NCBI GenBank assembly: GCA_020161355.1
Contig: JAIUOF010000001.1
Location: 310,001 to 374,000 of the forward strand
Reading direction: 5' to 3'
DNA from: Bacteroidota bacterium
GTDB taxonomy: Bacteria > Bacteroidota > Bacteroidia > Cytophagales > Spirosomataceae
Length of the DNA stretch: 64,000 bases
In this document: positions 43,627 to 52,449 of the stretch, piece after piece
Layout: each line of letters begins with the position of its first letter
How positions within the stretch are numbered: position 1 is the first letter of the stretch
Position numbers and translations under genes: made by a program
Notes under the pieces: generated by a model
Told to the model about the DNA's origin: nothing
Seen by the model: the letters and a program-made list of their open reading frames with translations, nothing else
The model's database searches: none

Positions 43627-46128
43627 TCATAGCCATTTCTGCCGCTTCATGCCTTTTACCCCTTCAAACCAGATCACCGATATAAAACCTACCAGCATAG
43701 CCCATCCTAATTGTTTCACGTCAGGTGTCTGAAATTCAAAAAACCGTGTCAAAGGAGGCACATACAATATCAGAGCCGACAATGTGACCGTAAGGAAAAT
43801 AATCCAGAGCACGAGGTTGTTTTTGTATTGGAGCGTGGTAAAGAGCGAATAGTAAAACGAACGATTGATGAGCGTCAGAAAAATATTGGCGGTAATCAGG
43901 CAGGTAAAAACCAGGGTGCGGGTGAGGGCCTCGGAATAACCCGCCATAACCGCATACTGATAAACCGAAAGCGTGCCTGCAGTGATGGCCAGCCCCTGAA
44001 CAATACTTACCGAAAGCTCCTTCCAGTTAAAAAAGGTAACAGACAATGCCTTGGGCCTCTGCTGCATAGTGTTTTTTTCGATGGGCTCGTTTTCATAGAT
44101 GATGGAGCAGGTAGGCCCCATGATGATTTCCAGAAAGATAATATGCACCGGCGAGAAGATATTGGGGTAGAGCCAGCCCAATGCCAGCGGCACAAACACC
44201 GTAAGAATGATGGGTATATGGATAGAAATAATGTACTGGATGGCCTTTTTGAGGTTGGTATAAATCTTCCTGCCCATGGCTATGGCATTGACCATTTTGG
44301 ATAAGTCATCTTCGAGCAATATCAGGGAAGCCGCCTGCCGGGCAATCTCTGTGCCTTTTTTGCCCATGGCTATGCCGATATGGGCTGCTTTGAGGGCGGG
44401 GCCGTCGTTTACGCCATCGCCGGTCATGGCCACAATCTGCTCATTGGCTTTGAGAGCATTGATGATCTTCAGCTTGGCTTCGGGGAACATCCTCGTAAAG
44501 ATGGCATATTCCATCACGGCCTCGTTGAGTTCCGGTTCAGTCATTTGCATGAGTTCATCTCCCGATATATGCCTTTCATAACCGCTGAATCCTACCTGCC
44601 TGGCAATGGAAGTGGTGGTGGCGGCATTGTCGCCGGTAATGATTTTTACGGCTATGCCTGCCTCATAAAAGTGTTGCAATACTTTCTGAATGTTCTTTTT
44701 GGGAGGATCATAAAAGGCAACCAGCCCCAGGAATTCAAAGTCCAGCTCTTGTTGGGTGCGGGGAAAAGCATCATCAGAATAGTCTGAGGCACCTACGGCC
44801 AAAACCCTGTATCCTTCCCGGGCCATGGTGTGTATGGCCTGGTGTATCTTAGCCTTTTGATCTTCCGAAAGTTTGGCTACTGCCATCAATGCCTCCGGAG
44901 CTCCTTTGGCGGCGATGATTCTTTTACCTTCATGATTCTCAAAGATGTGGGTCATCATGGGTGGTTTCCCTCCCAGAGGATATTCATGGATCATTTTATA
45001 ATCAGGTCTTTCGTCCTGTTCGCTTGTTTCTTTGTAAGCCTGATGCAAGGCCACTTCCATCGGGTCAAATGGGATAGGCTCACTGGCCCACATGGCGGTC
45101 TCGATAAGATTCCTTTCTGCATCTCCGGCTATTTCTTCAACTGTAAACAACCGGCTGCTTTCCAACAGATACAGTTGGGCAAGACTCATTTTGTTTTCGG
45201 TGAGGGTCCCGGTTTTGTCGGTGCAGATCACCGTCGCACTGCCGAGGGTCTCCACGGTTTTCATTTGCTTCACCACAATCCCCATCTTCATCAGCCGCCA
45301 GGCACCCAAAGCCATGAAGGTGGTAAAGGCTACGGGGATTTCTTCGGGTAAAATGCTCATCGCCAACGTAAGCGACCGCAAAAGACTTTCCAGAAAATCT
45401 GCCGATTGACTGTAATTGATAGCCCATACTACCAGGAAAACCAGGAGACCGGCAATGGCCATTTTCTTTACAAAATTGGCAATCTGAATTTCCAGGGGTG
45501 TTTTTTCTTCCTGAATGCTTTCCAACCCTTTTCCAATCTTTCCCAATTTGGTCTCATTGCCAATGGCCATGATTTCCACAATCGCCAATCCACTGACCAC
45601 TGTGGTACCACTATATATATGGGGGTCTTCATGGTCTTTGTCTTTAGATATGGCAAATGATTCGCCGGTGAGGATAGATTCGTTGACTGAAAAATCATTG
45701 GAATGAACGATACGGCCATCTGCCGAGATAAAAGTGCCTTCTTCCACCATCAGACTATCGCCTATAACCAGGTCCTCACTTTTTATTTCAATCACCTCAC
45801 CGTTGCGAATCACCTTGCATTTGGGTTGGGTGAAATCCTGAAGTTTTTCAAGGGCATTTTTACTTCGGGAATCCTGATACAAGGAGATGGAAGCCTGAAA
45901 GAGGATAGCGGCCAGCATAAATAGGGCATCGCCGGTATCGCCACTTATTAAATAGATGGTAGCCGCTACCAAAAGCAGAATCATCATGGGCTCCACCATG
46001 ATGTGGAAAATATTCTTAATCAGGGAGTTTTCTTTTTTGAATTGGAGGAGATTAGAGCCAAATTGCTTTCTCGCAAGCAATACCTGCTCAGGATTTAAGC
46101 CTGTTATATTAAAATGATTAGCTGCCAT
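43627..46128 (-). CDS. P-type (type II) cation-transporting ATPase
   Basis: 833 residues from ATG 46128 (a TTG two codons upstream is less likely). Landmarks in order: LNPEQVLLARKQFGSN (cation ATPase N-terminal), VNESILTGESFAISK (A domain TGES), SILPEEIPVAF (M4 ion site), ICTDKTGTLTENKM (phosphorylation site), KIITGDNAATTTSIA and VAMTGDGVNDGPALKAA (P domain). Length, N-terminus and the C-terminal helices fit Ca2+/Mn2+-type pumps, but the ion is uncertain. No metal regulator or partner gene adjoins it. Confidence 0.9.
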   Translation of the reverse strand: MAANHFNITGLNPEQVLLARKQFGSNLLQFKKENSLIKNIFHIMVEPMMILLLVAATIYLISGDTGDALFMLAAILFQASISLYQDSRSKNALEKLQDFTQPKCKVIRNGEVIEIKSEDLVIGDSLMVEEGTFISADGRIVHSNDFSVNESILTGESFAISKDKDHEDPHIYSGTTVVSGLAIVEIMAIGNETKLGKIGKGLESIQEEKTPLEIQIANFVKKMAIAGLLVFLVVWAINYSQSADFLESLLRSLTLAMSILPEEIPVAFTTFMALGAWRLMKMGIVVKQMKTVETLGSATVICTDKTGTLTENKMSLAQLYLLESSRLFTVEEIAGDAERNLIETAMWASEPIPFDPMEVALHQAYKETSEQDERPDYKMIHEYPLGGKPPMMTHIFENHEGKRIIAAKGAPEALMAVAKLSEDQKAKIHQAIHTMAREGYRVLAVGASDYSDDAFPRTQQELDFEFLGLVAFYDPPKKNIQKVLQHFYEAGIAVKIITGDNAATTTSIARQVGFSGYERHISGDELMQMTEPELNEAVMEYAIFTRMFPEAKLKIINALKANEQIVAMTGDGVNDGPALKAAHIGIAMGKKGTEIARQAASLILLEDDLSKMVNAIAMGRKIYTNLKKAIQYIISIHIPIILTVFVPLALGWLYPNIFSPVHIIFLEIIMGPTCSIIYENEPIEKNTMQQRPKALSVTFFNWKELSVSIVQGLAITAGTLSVYQYAVMAGYSEALTRTLVFTCLITANIFLTLINRSFYYSLFTTLQYKNNLVLWIIFLTVTLSALILYVPPLTRFFEFQTPDVKQLGWAMLVGFISVIWFEGVKGMKRQKWL

Positions 46129-46260
46129 ACCCAAATATACCTATAATATCGGAACATATTGTCTAAAAGTAAGACAGGTTTTAATCAGATAGGAAACTCC
46201 TAAATCAGTTGAGTGATCTCACACTCCGCCCAACGTCTGACAAATCCCCTCTCATCCCGG

Positions 46261-46628
46261 AACCCTGTACTCGCCACTCGGTCCTCGAACCCCGGAACTC
46301 ATTCATTCCCAATAACATCCTCCAAAAATAAGGTTGGGGGTGGGTTACTTTTTTATAATCATTTCACCCGCAAGCGGGTTTGGAAATAAGGAATTTTACA
46401 TTTTTATAAATTTATTGATAATAATCTATTACGTAGTTCACCTTCGCTACTCACCCCTCGAAACTCGCAACTAATTCCCAATTATTTATTATTCCCTTGT
46501 CACCCCCGATACTCGGTACTCGCAACCCGGAACTTATTCATTCCCAATAACATCCTCCAAAAAAAAAGGGGGTGGGGTTTCTTATATTTTTATAAACTTA
46601 TTACCTGCAAGCGGGTTTGAAAATAATG
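46261..46628. repeat. Pair of ~130-bp direct repeats
   Basis: Copies at about 46261-46392 and 46509-46628 share CGGAACT(C/T)ATTCATTCCC, AATAACATCCTCCAAAAA, a GGGTGGGG tract and GCAAGCGGGTTTG(G/A)AAATAA. The short stem-like CGCTTGCGGG segment may fold. No gene. Confidence 0.65.
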
Positions 46629-46756
46629 ATATTCCCCAGCCGGTATTGATAGTTAATGATTTAAAGCTTGGAGAACAGGCCCATGGCGGCATAGGGCTCT
46701 GGGTGGAAGTCGGCACCGAAGGTTTTTTCAGAGACTTACGCATCAAACATTTTTGA
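46628..46756 (+). pseudogene. C-terminal gene remnant (LamG/DUF1080-like end)
   Basis: Forty-two codons in one frame end at a stop at 46754-46756 and read DIPQPVLIVNDLKLGE, QAHGGIGLWVEVGTEG, FFRDLRIKHF. GIGLWVEVGTEGFFRDLRI is the typical final strand pair of concanavalin-like sugar-hydrolase-associated domains. There is no start or upstream coding sequence, so this is a relic. The remainder of 46757-47030 is AT-rich without features. Confidence 0.5.
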
Positions 46757-47030
46757 ATTTCTTTTCAGCCCATCCATGCGGCCCGGAACTTCAGAACGGA
46801 ATATTATATAGAATGCCTCCGTTGAAAAGTATTTTTCAAAAAATTATAGCTACTGGAAGCAAATCAGAAATTATTGCGTAGAACAAGTAAATCACTTGTA
46901 TATAAAAGGTTAAGCATATGGAAAATCTCTGGTTTTGCACATTCTTATATTTGGAATAGGAAATTTATCAATCACCTTTTAATTAATCTGGGTTTAATTT
47001 GAATTTAATATCTTTTTAATGCTTTGGTAC

Positions 47031-47038
47031 TAATTTTG
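47031..47038 (+). promoter_or_regulatory. Candidate Bacteroidota -7 element for the cytochrome operon
   Basis: TAATTTTG matches the TAnnTTTG consensus used by the primary sigma factor of Bacteroidota and lies 43 bp before the ccsBA start. A TTTG at 46998-47001 is further away than the usual -33 box, so the match is partial. Confidence 0.4.
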
Positions 47039-47081
47039 AAGGAATACAACAATGACTCAACCTATACTTTACTATTAACAT

Positions 47082-50000
47082 ATGAATATGAAGCAATTAG
47101 CTTTGAAAGCTTTTTTGAAGATTACCTCTACCCGGGCAGCCGGTATTTATATATTATTGTTCGCACTCTCCATTGGTATTGCCACTTTTATAGAAAATGA
47201 TTTCGGAACCTCTTCTGCACAAAAATTAATCTTTAAAAGTACCTGGTTTGAAGTTTTATTGCTTTTATTTTCATTGTCTATACTGGCCAATATTTTCAGA
47301 TATAAGCTTATCAAGCAGAAAAAATGGGCCTCATTCCTTTTTCATGCATCGATTCTCGTCATTTTGCTGGGCTCTGCTGTCACGCGGTACACCGGATTTG
47401 AGGGGATGATGCACATCCGCGAAGGAGCTGTTTCCAATTTGTTCCTAAGTTCGGATTCTCATTTAAAATTCAGGGTAATTCAGAACAATAAAAGTTATTC
47501 TTTTACCGAACCGCTTGAAATATCTGCTATAGGAAATAATGATTTTGAAGGGAGCTATCAGATAGGTAAAAATATTATAGAGGTTAAGTTAGATAAAGTA
47601 TTGCCCAATCCGGCTGAAAAGGCTTTTCCCACCTCGGGAGGCTCACCGTTGCTAAAAGTAGTAATTGCAGGTGCCGGAGGACGCGAAGAATATTTTCTGG
47701 GTGAAGGAAGTCAGCAAATGATCAACGGTGTCAATTTCAACTTTACAAATCAGAACCTTCCAAACGCATTTAATATCAGGTTACAGAATGACTCGCTGGT
47801 ATTTATAACCGACCAAAGTGTAAACCAGAGAGTTATGGCTACACAAGAGGTAAGCGATCTGACGGCTGGAAGTGAACATCCCCTTAAACTCAGGTCGCTC
47901 TATACCGTAGGGGGTTCGAGTTTTGTTTTCGGCGATTTTATTCCTAAAGGAAATGTAAGCATTGAGTCCGGCTCAAAAAAACTAAGCAACGAAAGTCTGG
48001 TGGGCTTGATGATGACGGTTAAAGTAAATGGCAAAACTCAAACCGAATTGGTAACAGGAAGAAAAAATGACGAAGGAACACCCGTTGTATTTCAATTTGA
48101 AGACTTGAGCCTGGAGATAGCTTTTGGATCCAGAATTGAAACATTACCTTTCTCCATCGCCTGCCGTGATTTCATTCTGGAAAAATACCCCGGCACCGAG
48201 AATCCTTCTTCTTATGCCAGTGAGGTTACGCTCATTGATGAAAAAGAAAATGTAAACCGTGAGCAGCGGATATTTATGAATAATATTCTCCAATATCAGG
48301 GTTACCGGTTTTTCCAATCTTCTTTTGATCAGGATGAGCTCGGCACTTATCTGAGTGTAAATCATGACTTTTGGGGTACCTGGATATCCTATCTTGGCTA
48401 TGCATTGCTTACCCTGGGTATGATTCTGAATTTCTTTGATAAAAAAAGTCGTTTTGCTGATTTGCTGAGAAGACTCAGCAAGGGCTCTGTCCAAACAATT
48501 ATTGTCATACTCATTTCGATGACCTCCTTCGGGACTTTTGCTCAGCAAGTTACACCGGAACACGCCCGGGCATTTGGTAAACTCATGGTGCAGGATCAAA
48601 ATGGCCGGATCAAACCCATGAATACCTTTGACAATGAGATTCTGAGGAAATTGTCGCGAAAAGAAAGTCTCGATGGACAATCAGCAGATCAGATTATCCT
48701 TTCCATGATGCTGAATCCGGGTACATGGGAAAAGGTGGAGATGATTCAGATTGCTGACCATCCCCAAATCAAAGAGTTGCTCAAGACCGATAAGAGACTT
48801 TTGAGTTATAATGCTTTCTTTAATCCTGATGGGAGCTATATCCTGAGTGAGGCCGTGAAAGCAGCACAAAATATGATGCCCAAAGATCAGGGAACTTTTG
48901 AAAAAGCTCTGATAAAAATAGACGAGAAAGTCAATATCGTAAATATGGTTTTCTCAGGCAGCCTCTTCCGCTGGTTTCCACAGGAAGGAAATCCAACTGC
49001 TCCCTGGCTTACCCCTGCTGACCTGATGCACGATCATCAAAATATGCCGGTGGCTGCCACTTCGGTGAGCGGTTTGTTTTCGGCTTATGTCAACAGTGTC
49101 AATGAAGGTAACTTCAATGCTGCCGATGCCAATCTTGAGCAGATTATTAAATACCAAAAAGCCAATGGAGGCGATATTATTCCTTCTGAAACCAAACTGG
49201 GTGCTGAGATTTTCCTGAATAAACTGGATGCATTTAATCGGCTAAAGGGCTATTACGGCATTCTTTGTCTGGTGTTTACAGGATTATTCCTTTTTGTCAC
49301 CATTAAAAAATCCGGCAAAACCGAAAAATGGACCCGATGGGCTTTCTATGCCATGGTCCTGGGTTTTGTGTTTCATACTTTAGGCTTAGGGCTGCGTTGG
49401 TACATTTCGGGCAGGGCTCCATGGAGCAATGGCTATGAATCAATGATTTACATTGGCTGGACGACAGTATTGGGAGGCCTATTGATCTCCCGAAAATCTT
49501 TGGGAGGCTTATCTGCGACGGCTACGCTTGCCGCTACCATCCTTTTTGTGGCCAGTATGAGCTGGCTTGACCCCGAGATAACCCCTTTGGTACCGGTATT
49601 GAAATCTTACTGGCTCACCATTCACGTTTCGCTGGAAGCGGGCAGTTATGGCTTTCTGTTATTAGGGGCAGTGATTGGCATGTTAAACCTGGTTTTGATG
49701 ATTTTTCTGAAAGAGGAAAACAAAGCCAATATAGAAAGGACCATCAGAGAGCTGACGATCATAAGCGAAATCACCCTTACAGCAGGATTGGTGATGGTAA
49801 GTGTGGGAACTTATCTGGGTGGAGTATGGGCCAATGAGTCCTGGGGTAGATACTGGGGCTGGGATGCCAAAGAGACCTGGGCACTGGTGACGATTTTGGT
49901 TTATGCCTTCATATTACACATGAGATTGATTCCCAAAATGAGAGGAATATTCGCATTTAATTTTGCTTCTCTCTTTGGCTTTGGTACGGTGATTATGACT

Positions 50001-50156
50001 TATCTGGGGGTAAATTATTATTTGTCCGGCTTACATTCCTATGCTGCGGGCGACCCTGTTCCTATGCCGCCGGCAGTGTATTATACCGTGACTGTGTTAA
50101 GTATTTTGAGTTTACTGGCTTATTTAAAATACAGGAAATTGCTTAAATCCAAATAG
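47082..50156 (+). CDS. ccsBA: Fused ResB-CcsA cytochrome c synthase (system II)
   Basis: 1024 residues. The N-terminal ResB half has membrane helices at ~15-100, a large periplasmic domain and a helix at ~430-455 followed by a second exported region; the C-terminal ~400 residues are CcsA with six helices, WYISGRAPWSNGYES, HVSLEAGSYGFLLLGA and the WWD heme-handling motif WGRYWGWDAKETWALV. Histidines flanking the motif (SYWLTIHVSLE, FILHMRL) are candidates for heme ligands. It exports heme and ligates it to CXXCH cysteines. It heads an operon that encodes 78 CXXCH motifs, so it is probably the dedicated maturation enzyme for them. Confidence 0.94.
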   Translation: MNMKQLALKAFLKITSTRAAGIYILLFALSIGIATFIENDFGTSSAQKLIFKSTWFEVLLLLFSLSILANIFRYKLIKQKKWASFLFHASILVILLGSAVTRYTGFEGMMHIREGAVSNLFLSSDSHLKFRVIQNNKSYSFTEPLEISAIGNNDFEGSYQIGKNIIEVKLDKVLPNPAEKAFPTSGGSPLLKVVIAGAGGREEYFLGEGSQQMINGVNFNFTNQNLPNAFNIRLQNDSLVFITDQSVNQRVMATQEVSDLTAGSEHPLKLRSLYTVGGSSFVFGDFIPKGNVSIESGSKKLSNESLVGLMMTVKVNGKTQTELVTGRKNDEGTPVVFQFEDLSLEIAFGSRIETLPFSIACRDFILEKYPGTENPSSYASEVTLIDEKENVNREQRIFMNNILQYQGYRFFQSSFDQDELGTYLSVNHDFWGTWISYLGYALLTLGMILNFFDKKSRFADLLRRLSKGSVQTIIVILISMTSFGTFAQQVTPEHARAFGKLMVQDQNGRIKPMNTFDNEILRKLSRKESLDGQSADQIILSMMLNPGTWEKVEMIQIADHPQIKELLKTDKRLLSYNAFFNPDGSYILSEAVKAAQNMMPKDQGTFEKALIKIDEKVNIVNMVFSGSLFRWFPQEGNPTAPWLTPADLMHDHQNMPVAATSVSGLFSAYVNSVNEGNFNAADANLEQIIKYQKANGGDIIPSETKLGAEIFLNKLDAFNRLKGYYGILCLVFTGLFLFVTIKKSGKTEKWTRWAFYAMVLGFVFHTLGLGLRWYISGRAPWSNGYESMIYIGWTTVLGGLLISRKSLGGLSATATLAATILFVASMSWLDPEITPLVPVLKSYWLTIHVSLEAGSYGFLLLGAVIGMLNLVLMIFLKEENKANIERTIRELTIISEITLTAGLVMVSVGTYLGGVWANESWGRYWGWDAKETWALVTILVYAFILHMRLIPKMRGIFAFNFASLFGFGTVIMTYLGVNYYLSGLHSYAAGDPVPMPPAVYYTVTVLSILSLLAYLKYRKLLKSK

Positions 50157-50210
50157 AAGAAATTTTTCAAAAAAAGATTCACACCCAAAGAATAAAACCG
50201 ATACATCTGA

Positions 50211-51056
50211 ATGAATAAAATTGCTCACCGCATGTACCTAGGTACAATGGCTTTGATAGTGATAGCTGTCACGGTCTATCTGTATCTGTATGGTGAATCG
50301 TATTATCGAACCCCTTATGAAGAGAGGTTCTATCATGCTGCTCACAAGCAGCTGAAGCCCGGCGGGATTTACGGTCATGGCCTGGGCATATTGGGTACAT
50401 TACTAATTGTGATCGGGGTTTTTGGTTATCAGGCCAGAAAATACATGAAAGCCCTCTCCAATGTCTGGATTCTGAAACATTGGCTGGAATTCCACATATT
50501 TTTATGCACACTCGGTCCGGTTATGATATTGTTTCATACTTCATTCAAATTCGGCGGTCTCGTATCCATTAGCTTCTGGAGTATGGTGGCTGTGGTGGCC
50601 AGTGGGGTAGTCGGGCGTTTTATCTATCTACAAATTCCCCGTACCCGTCAGGGACGAGAACTTTCCTTAAACGAAATACAAGACCTGAAGCTTGAGCTTA
50701 GCAACCGGCTTAAGTTTAAAATAGGTTTTGATACCATCGGAAAAATCCTGACTGAGGTAAATGAATACGAAAATCAGGGTAATATTTTTACCCAATATTT
50801 CTATGACTGGAAACATAAAAATGATATTAAGGCAAGCCTGAAGCATTATGGATTGGAAAAGTCGGCCAGGTTGGAAGTAATGGAAATGGTCAATCATGAG
50901 CTGGAAATCAACCGGAAAATAAAGAGATTAAAATTAATGCAAAAGTTATTTAACTACTGGCATGTGGTGCATCTGCCCTTTGCAATAGTGATGCTGGTCA
51001 TCATGCTCATTCATGTGGGCATTACGCTGGCTTTTGGTTATAAATGGATATTCTGA
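50211..51056 (+). CDS. Membrane b-type-cytochrome-like protein, quinone-side candidate
   Basis: 281 residues. Helices at ~10-28, ~55-75, ~90-110, ~118-140 and ~250-275 with a ~90-residue cytoplasmic helical insert (SNRLKFKIGFDTIGKILTEV region). Histidines sit in or next to helices: IYGHGLGIL, LKHWLEFHIFL, MILFHTSF and, at the end, YWHVVHLPFAIVM with IHVGITL. Such spacing is suitable for one or two b hemes. No named family was assigned. It overlaps the next gene by 13 bp, which codes for a membrane-anchored FAD/Fe-S protein, so the two may form a complex that moves electrons across or out of the inner membrane. Confidence 0.75.
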   Translation: MNKIAHRMYLGTMALIVIAVTVYLYLYGESYYRTPYEERFYHAAHKQLKPGGIYGHGLGILGTLLIVIGVFGYQARKYMKALSNVWILKHWLEFHIFLCTLGPVMILFHTSFKFGGLVSISFWSMVAVVASGVVGRFIYLQIPRTRQGRELSLNEIQDLKLELSNRLKFKIGFDTIGKILTEVNEYENQGNIFTQYFYDWKHKNDIKASLKHYGLEKSARLEVMEMVNHELEINRKIKRLKLMQKLFNYWHVVHLPFAIVMLVIMLIHVGITLAFGYKWIF

Positions 51057-52384
51057 TGATGAGTTTAGAGGAAATAGCAGTATATGGAGGCGGGCTGTTG
51101 CTGAGTGCAATAGTGCTTTTTGCTTATTTGGGAATTCAGTCCAGAAAATCAAAAAAAATAAAGAAGAAAATCGAAGTGGCGATTGAAGAAGGGGTTCACG
51201 AGCCGGTTTCACTTTATCCTTATATAGACCCGGATATATGTATCGGAAGTGGTGCCTGTGTGTCGGCATGTCCCGAGCATGATATTCTGGGGATTGTGAA
51301 TGGCAGAGGAGAGCTGATCAGTGCTTCCAACTGCGTGGGTCATGGAGCTTGTTTCCATGCTTGTCCTGTAGAAGCCATTTCTCTGAAAATAGGCACTGAA
51401 AAACGCGGCGTGGATCTGCCACATGTAAGCCAGAGCTTTGAAACCAATTCCAAGGGGATTTTTATTGCTGGGGAGTTGGGAGGCATGGGGCTCATCAAAA
51501 ACAGTGTTGAGCAGGGTAAACAGGCGGTAGATAATATAAAGCCAACCATAGCAGGCAACCATGGTGCCGATTATGATTTATTAATCGTTGGAGCAGGACC
51601 TGCCGGCATTTCTGCTTCCTTACAGGCAAAAAAATACGGATTAAAAACCGTCACACTCGACCAGGATTCTGTAGGAGGTACCGTTTTTAGTTTTCCGAGA
51701 GCCAAAGTAGTGATGACCAACCCCATGGAGCTCCCGGGTTATGGCAAAGTAAAACTCTACGAGACCAGCAAGACCGAACTTCTGGATCTTTGGACGAGGG
51801 TAATTTCTGAAAACAACATCCTCATTAAAGAGCATCAGAAGGTATCTGAGGTGATACCCTCTGCCGACAATTTCATTGTGAAAACTGAGTCGGGTGAAAC
51901 CTATCATACCCACAAAGTTTTGCTGGCTATTGGTCGAAGGGGTAGCCCAAGAAAACTAAATGTAAAAGGAGAAGGCAGGGAAAAAGTAGCTTATCGGCTC
52001 CTTGAGCCGGAATTAATCAGCCAAAAGCATATTTTGGTCGTCGGTGGGGGGGACTCAGCCATTGAGAGTGCTCTTCTGCTTGCTGAAAACAATTTTGTAA
52101 CGCTTTCTTACAGAGGGGAAGTTTTTAACAGGCTAAAGCCGAAAAATACGGCTAAAATTAAGGAAGCCATTGATTCAAAGGTGATAAGGATGGAATTCAA
52201 CTCTAATGTAAATGAAATCGGGGAGTTCGAAGTAATACTGAATCGGGAAGGTAAGGAAATCATCTTGCAAAATGATCTGGTTTACATCTTTGCAGGCGGG
52301 GAACTGCCTACGCAATTTTTGAAAAACGCAGGAATAGAAATTACCAAGAGGTTTGGATATACCATGAAATCGCATCATAAGTGA
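51044..52384 (+). CDS. Membrane-anchored ferredoxin/FAD pyridine-nucleotide oxidoreductase
   Basis: 446 residues. One N-terminal helix (VYGGGLLLSAIVLFAYLGI) anchors it. A two-cluster ferredoxin domain follows: CIGSGACVSACPEHD and CVGHGACFHACPVEAI, in both of which the second cysteine of the usual CxxCxxCxxxCP is replaced (Ser and His). The rest is a thioredoxin-reductase-like FAD/NAD(P) enzyme: LLIVGAGPAGISASLQ, then LAIGRRGSPRKL, ILVVGGGDSAIESALLL and YIFAGGELPTQFLK. It lacks the CxxC redox disulfide of thioredoxin reductase. It should feed electrons from NAD(P)H towards the neighbouring b-type membrane protein and cytochromes, or work in reverse; direction is inferred. Confidence 0.87.
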   Translation: MDILMMSLEEIAVYGGGLLLSAIVLFAYLGIQSRKSKKIKKKIEVAIEEGVHEPVSLYPYIDPDICIGSGACVSACPEHDILGIVNGRGELISASNCVGHGACFHACPVEAISLKIGTEKRGVDLPHVSQSFETNSKGIFIAGELGGMGLIKNSVEQGKQAVDNIKPTIAGNHGADYDLLIVGAGPAGISASLQAKKYGLKTVTLDQDSVGGTVFSFPRAKVVMTNPMELPGYGKVKLYETSKTELLDLWTRVISENNILIKEHQKVSEVIPSADNFIVKTESGETYHTHKVLLAIGRRGSPRKLNVKGEGREKVAYRLLEPELISQKHILVVGGGDSAIESALLLAENNFVTLSYRGEVFNRLKPKNTAKIKEAIDSKVIRMEFNSNVNEIGEFEVILNREGKEIILQNDLVYIFAGGELPTQFLKNAGIEITKRFGYTMKSHHK

Positions 52385-52449
52385 TAAAAAAGGCAAGAAA
52401 TATAATCCTAAATGTTGACCAACAGCAATCCTTCACAAGGTTGTCAGGG

